From: Campylobacterales bacterium | GTDB lineage: Bacteria > Campylobacterota > Campylobacteria > Campylobacterales > Sulfurovaceae | Assembly (NCBI GenBank): GCA_014763905.1 | Contig: JACXUN010000049.1 | Span: 1-8,901, forward strand | Direction of reading: 5' to 3' | Length of the DNA: 8,901 nucleotides | Part shown: one piece after another, positions 6,887 through 8,901 of the stretch | Numbering within the stretch: the stretch's first letter is position 1 | How the letters are laid out: each line of letters begins with the position of its first letter | Notes under the pieces: model-generated | Databases searched by the model: none | Seen by the model: only the letters and a program-made list of their open reading frames with translations | What the model was told of the DNA's origin: nothing | Translations under genes and position numbers: made by a program

Positions 6887-7423
6887 ATGTCAAGAATTGG
6901 AAAAAAACCTATAACCATTGCCAATGGAATTGAAGTATCTCTTGATGGTACTGCACTTGTTGCCAAAAAAGGTAAACTTGAAAAGAGATTAGAGACTTAC
7001 GGTCGTGTAGGTATCAATATCGAAAATAATGAAGTGACTTTTTCAAAAGTGGGTGAAACTAAAGAGAGTTCAGCGTTTTGGGGAACTTACCGAGCATTGT
7101 TCAACAACATTATTATCGGATTGGATCAAGGGTTCCAAAAGAGCCTTGAGATCAACGGAGTCGGTTACCGTGCTTCAATTCAAGGAAATACGTTAAACCT
7201 TCAACTCGGTTATTCACACGATATCAACTTCCCGGTTCCTGAGGGTGTTGAGATCACGGTTGAGAAAAACGTTATTCACATTAAGAGTGCCGATAAGCAG
7301 ACAGTTGGACAAGTTGCTGCGAAGATCAGAGGTTTCAGACCGCCAGAGCCTTATAAAGGTAAAGGGGTTAAGTATGTTGGTGAAGCCATCATCAGAAAAG
7401 CCGGTAAATCATCTAAAAAGTAG
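6887..7423 (+). CDS. rplF: 50S ribosomal protein L6
   Basis: L6 has two similar domains and sits near the factor-binding stalk base and the sarcin-ricin loop. At 178 residues it matches the family (177 in E. coli). It begins MSRIGKKPI; the central linker [19 protein letters not shown] (about 82-100) leads to the second domain, which ends with the signature [17 protein letters not shown] (about 150-166). A lysine/serine tail follows. AAGGAG overlaps the rpsH stop and lies 6 bases before the ATG. The stop codon TAG differs from the TAA used by most genes here. Confidence 0.98.
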   Translation: MSRIGKKPITIANGIEVSLDGTALVAKKGKLEKRLETYGRVGINIENNEVTFSKVGETKESSAFWGTYRALFNNIIIGLDQGFQKSLEINGVGYRASIQGNTLNLQLGYSHDINFPVPEGVEITVEKNVIHIKSADKQTVGQVAAKIRGFRPPEPYKGKGVKYVGEAIIRKAGKSSKK

Positions 7424-7435
7424 TAGGAACTAGAG

Positions 7436-7792
7436 ATGTTAAAAAGTATACAAAAAACAAAAAACAGACTTCGAGTACAGCGTAAAGCAAGAGTTAGAAG
7501 TAAAATCTTTGGAACAGCTGAATGTCCTAGATTGAGTGTATTTAGATCTAATAAACACTTCTATGTACAGGCAATTGATGATGTCGCCGCAACAACGCTT
7601 GCTGCTGCTGACGGTAACAAACTTGGATTAAAAGCCAATAAAGAGGATGTTAAGCAAATCGCTAACGTGTTAGCTGAAGCACTTAAAGCTAAAAATATCG
7701 AAACCGCTGTTTTTGATAGAAACGGTTACCTCTATCATGGTGTAGTTGCATCGTTTGCCGATGCTCTTAGAGAAGCCGGTATCAAGCTATAA
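7436..7792 (+). CDS. rplR: 50S ribosomal protein L18
   Basis: L18 binds 5S rRNA with L5 and anchors it in the central protuberance. It is 118 residues, as is usual. The arginine-rich N-terminus ([21 protein letters not shown], interrupted only by family-typical spacing) precedes the [18 protein letters not shown] strand pair (about 32-49). The C-terminal helices [21 protein letters not shown] and [15 protein letters not shown] are standard. AGGA (7425-7428) is 7 bases before the ATG. Its order after rplF and before rpsE is canonical, and AAGGAGG at its stop codon serves rpsE. Confidence 0.97.
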   Translation: MLKSIQKTKNRLRVQRKARVRSKIFGTAECPRLSVFRSNKHFYVQAIDDVAATTLAAADGNKLGLKANKEDVKQIANVLAEALKAKNIETAVFDRNGYLYHGVVASFADALREAGIKL

Positions 7793-7801
7793 GGAGGCAA
7801 C

Positions 7802-8245
7802 ATGCAACATATTGATAGAGAAAAATTTGAAGAGAGAATTGTAAACATTGGTCGTGTTACCAAAGTTGTTAAAGGTGGTAGACGATTTAGATTTACTGCT
7901 TTAGTCGTTATCGGTGATAAAAACGGAACCATCGGATACGGAACCGGTAAAGCCAAAGAGGTACCAGATGCGATCAAAAAAGCGGTAGACGATGCGTTTA
8001 AGTCATTGGTAAAAGTTAACGTTAAGGGAACCACAATTGCTCATGATATCGAGCAAAAAACCGGTGCGAGCAAGATTGTTCTTCGACCGGCAAGTGAAGG
8101 TACCGGAACCATCGCTGGGGGTGCTATGCGTCCGGTTATCGAATTAGCGGGTATCCAAGATATCATTGCTAAATCGTTAGGTTCAAACAACCCAAACAAC
8201 CTTGTAAGAGCAACTGTTGATGCCCTTGCAAGAATCAAAGCGTAA
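7802..8245 (+). CDS. rpsE: 30S ribosomal protein S5
   Basis: S5 lies at the mRNA entry site beside S3 and S4 and influences decoding accuracy. It is 147 residues, against 167 in E. coli, with the difference at both ends. The N-terminal dsRNA-binding-like domain shows [21 protein letters not shown] (about 19-39), whose VKGG loop (23-26) is the region of spectinomycin-resistance changes elsewhere, and [17 protein letters not shown] (45-61). The C-terminal domain has [22 protein letters not shown] and ends in [18 protein letters not shown] lies 4 bases before the ATG. In many bacteria rpmD (L30) follows directly; here rplO follows after 10 bases. Confidence 0.98.
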   Translation: MQHIDREKFEERIVNIGRVTKVVKGGRRFRFTALVVIGDKNGTIGYGTGKAKEVPDAIKKAVDDAFKSLVKVNVKGTTIAHDIEQKTGASKIVLRPASEGTGTIAGGAMRPVIELAGIQDIIAKSLGSNNPNNLVRATVDALARIKA

Positions 8246-8250
8246 GGGGG
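8244..8250 (+). promoter_or_regulatory. Ribosome binding site that selects the rplO start
   Basis: AAGGGGG overlaps the rpsE stop codon and is 5 bases before the ATG at 8256. An in-frame ATG at 8217 would lie inside rpsE, add 13 residues without family resemblance and has no such site, so 8256 is preferred. Confidence 0.75.
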
Positions 8251-8255
8251 TAGAT

Positions 8256-8654
8256 ATGGGTTTACATAATTTACAACCGGCACCGGGTTCAATTCGAAAT
8301 AGAAAAAGAATCGGACGTGGACAAGGTTCTGGAACCGGTAAAACATCCGGAAAAGGTCATAAAGGACAAAAAGCCAGAAAAGGTTACAATGAGAAGCGTA
8401 ACTTTGAAGGTGGACAGATGCCATTGGCTAGACGTGTGCCGAAAATCGGATTTACATCACGTGTGATTAAGCCACACGCTATCAATGTAGCGAAAAACAA
8501 AGCGATTGCTGAACTTGATGAGATCACATTAGAGAGCATCAAATCAGTATACAGACTCCAAAAGAGCGTAACCAAAGTTAAACTTATTGGCGAAGGTGCC
8601 AAAGAGCTTGCATCTAAAATCAAAGATGAAGCGGTTGCAACTAGCGGTGCATAA
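8256..8654 (+). CDS. rplO: 50S ribosomal protein L15
   Basis: L15 is a late-assembly 50S protein with a long glycine-rich N-terminal extension running through 23S rRNA. With the start at 8256 it has 132 residues, slightly under the E. coli 144. The N-terminus MGLHNLQPAPGSIRNRKRIG is typical, followed by the glycine/lysine-rich stretch RGQGSGTGKTSGKGHKGQKA (21-40), and EGGQMPLARRVPKIGF (about 51-66). The C-terminal domain contains the usual VKLIGEGAKELASKI. It directly follows rpsE because rpmD is absent, and precedes secY by 2 bases, which suggests coupled translation into secY. Confidence 0.97.
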   Translation: MGLHNLQPAPGSIRNRKRIGRGQGSGTGKTSGKGHKGQKARKGYNEKRNFEGGQMPLARRVPKIGFTSRVIKPHAINVAKNKAIAELDEITLESIKSVYRLQKSVTKVKLIGEGAKELASKIKDEAVATSGA

Positions 8655-8656
8655 CG

Positions 8657-8901
8657 ATGAGTAATGCTTTAACTCAAAAAATACTGATTACATTTGGATT
8701 TCTGTTTGCTTATAGAGTTTTAGCATATATCCCCGTTCCGGGAGTCGATACGGCTGTGATTGCGTCATTTTTTGACGCAAACAGTGGCGGTATGTTGGGC
8801 ATGGTTAACATGTTCTCCGGAAATGCTATTGAGCGACTCAGTATTATCTCACTAGGTATTATGCCTTACATTACTGCCTCCATTATCATGGAACTTCTTG
8901 C
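8657..8901 (+). CDS. secY: Preprotein translocase subunit SecY (partial, N-terminal 81 residues)
   Basis: SecY is the channel of the Sec translocon in the inner membrane and works with SecE, SecG and SecA. Only the first 81 codons are present; the gene runs off the right edge. Residues 9-29 form the first membrane segment, containing YRVLAYIPVPG, the hallmark of SecY. GGMLGMVNMFSGNAIERLSI (about 44-63) is the plug region, and LGIMPYITASIIMELL (66-81) is the second segment. The N-terminus enters the membrane segment almost at once, lacking the longer cytoplasmic lead of E. coli, as I recall for Campylobacterota. There is no clear Shine-Dalgarno sequence; the start is 2 bases after the rplO stop, so re-initiation by ribosomes leaving rplO is likely. 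Confidence 0.97.
   Translation, partial: MSNALTQKILITFGFLFAYRVLAYIPVPGVDTAVIASFFDANSGGMLGMVNMFSGNAIERLSIISLGIMPYITASIIMELL
8760..8780 (+). repeat. 8-bp inverted repeat inside secY
   Basis: TTGCGTCA (8760-8767) and TGACGCAA (8773-8780) are exact reverse complements around TTTTT. The RNA could form an 8-bp hairpin with a 5-base loop over codons 35-42 of secY. It is not followed by a T-run. A stem of this size is expected about once by chance in a window this long, so function is doubtful. Confidence 0.45.

Noticed and set aside
1..8901. Mobile element, CRISPR array, toxin-antitoxin pair, tRNA or rRNA gene
   Set aside because: No repeats, terminal inverted repeats, spacers or RNA-like structures seen; nearly all bases after 328 belong to conserved ribosomal protein genes in canonical order.

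Overview
The window is an uninterrupted plus-strand ribosomal protein operon: the S10 and spc gene clusters of bacteria joined end to end. It holds 20 complete ribosomal protein genes (rpsJ to rplO) followed by the first 81 codons of secY, which runs off the right edge. The gene set, the absence of rpmD (L30), the moderately AT-rich base use, the one-residue-scale spacing and the wording of several proteins (for example the short SecY N-terminus going straight into the first membrane segment, and the zinc-type S14) point to a Campylobacterota (former Epsilonproteobacteria) genome, perhaps a Sulfurovum- or Sulfurimonas-like chemolithotroph. The genus is an inference from remembered family resemblance, not from a search.

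Layout. Positions 1-328 contain no gene I can name: a possible 18-residue tail of an upstream reading frame ends at 59, then comes a 5' leader with a perfect 10-bp inverted repeat (176-196) and an unconvincing 71-codon open frame. From 329 the S10 part runs rpsJ, rplC, rplD, rplW, rplB, rpsS, rplV, rpsC, rplP, rpmC, rpsQ (to 5128). The spc part follows with no gap: rplN, rplX, rplE, rpsN, rpsH, rplF, rplR, rpsE, rplO (to 8654), then secY from 8657.

How it works together. The products are 11 large-subunit proteins that build the peptidyl-transferase surroundings, exit tunnel and 5S RNP among others (L3, L4, L23, L2, L22, L16, L29, L14, L24, L5, L6, L18, L15 in all), seven small-subunit proteins (S10, S19, S3, S17, S14, S8, S5), and the translocon channel SecY. 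Gaps between genes never exceed 13 bases, five junctions overlap, and nearly every start has a Shine-Dalgarno sequence placed at the end of the gene before it, so one long mRNA with translational coupling is the simplest reading. No internal promoter or terminator is apparent; any transcriptional control must lie in or upstream of the 5' leader.

This is a conserved housekeeping region. I found no sign of an undescribed system, mobile element, CRISPR array or RNA gene. The items worth a second look are modest: the leader hairpin, the missing L30, heavy use of the CGA arginine codon in highly expressed genes, and a Glu in L3 where E. coli carries the methylated Gln150.
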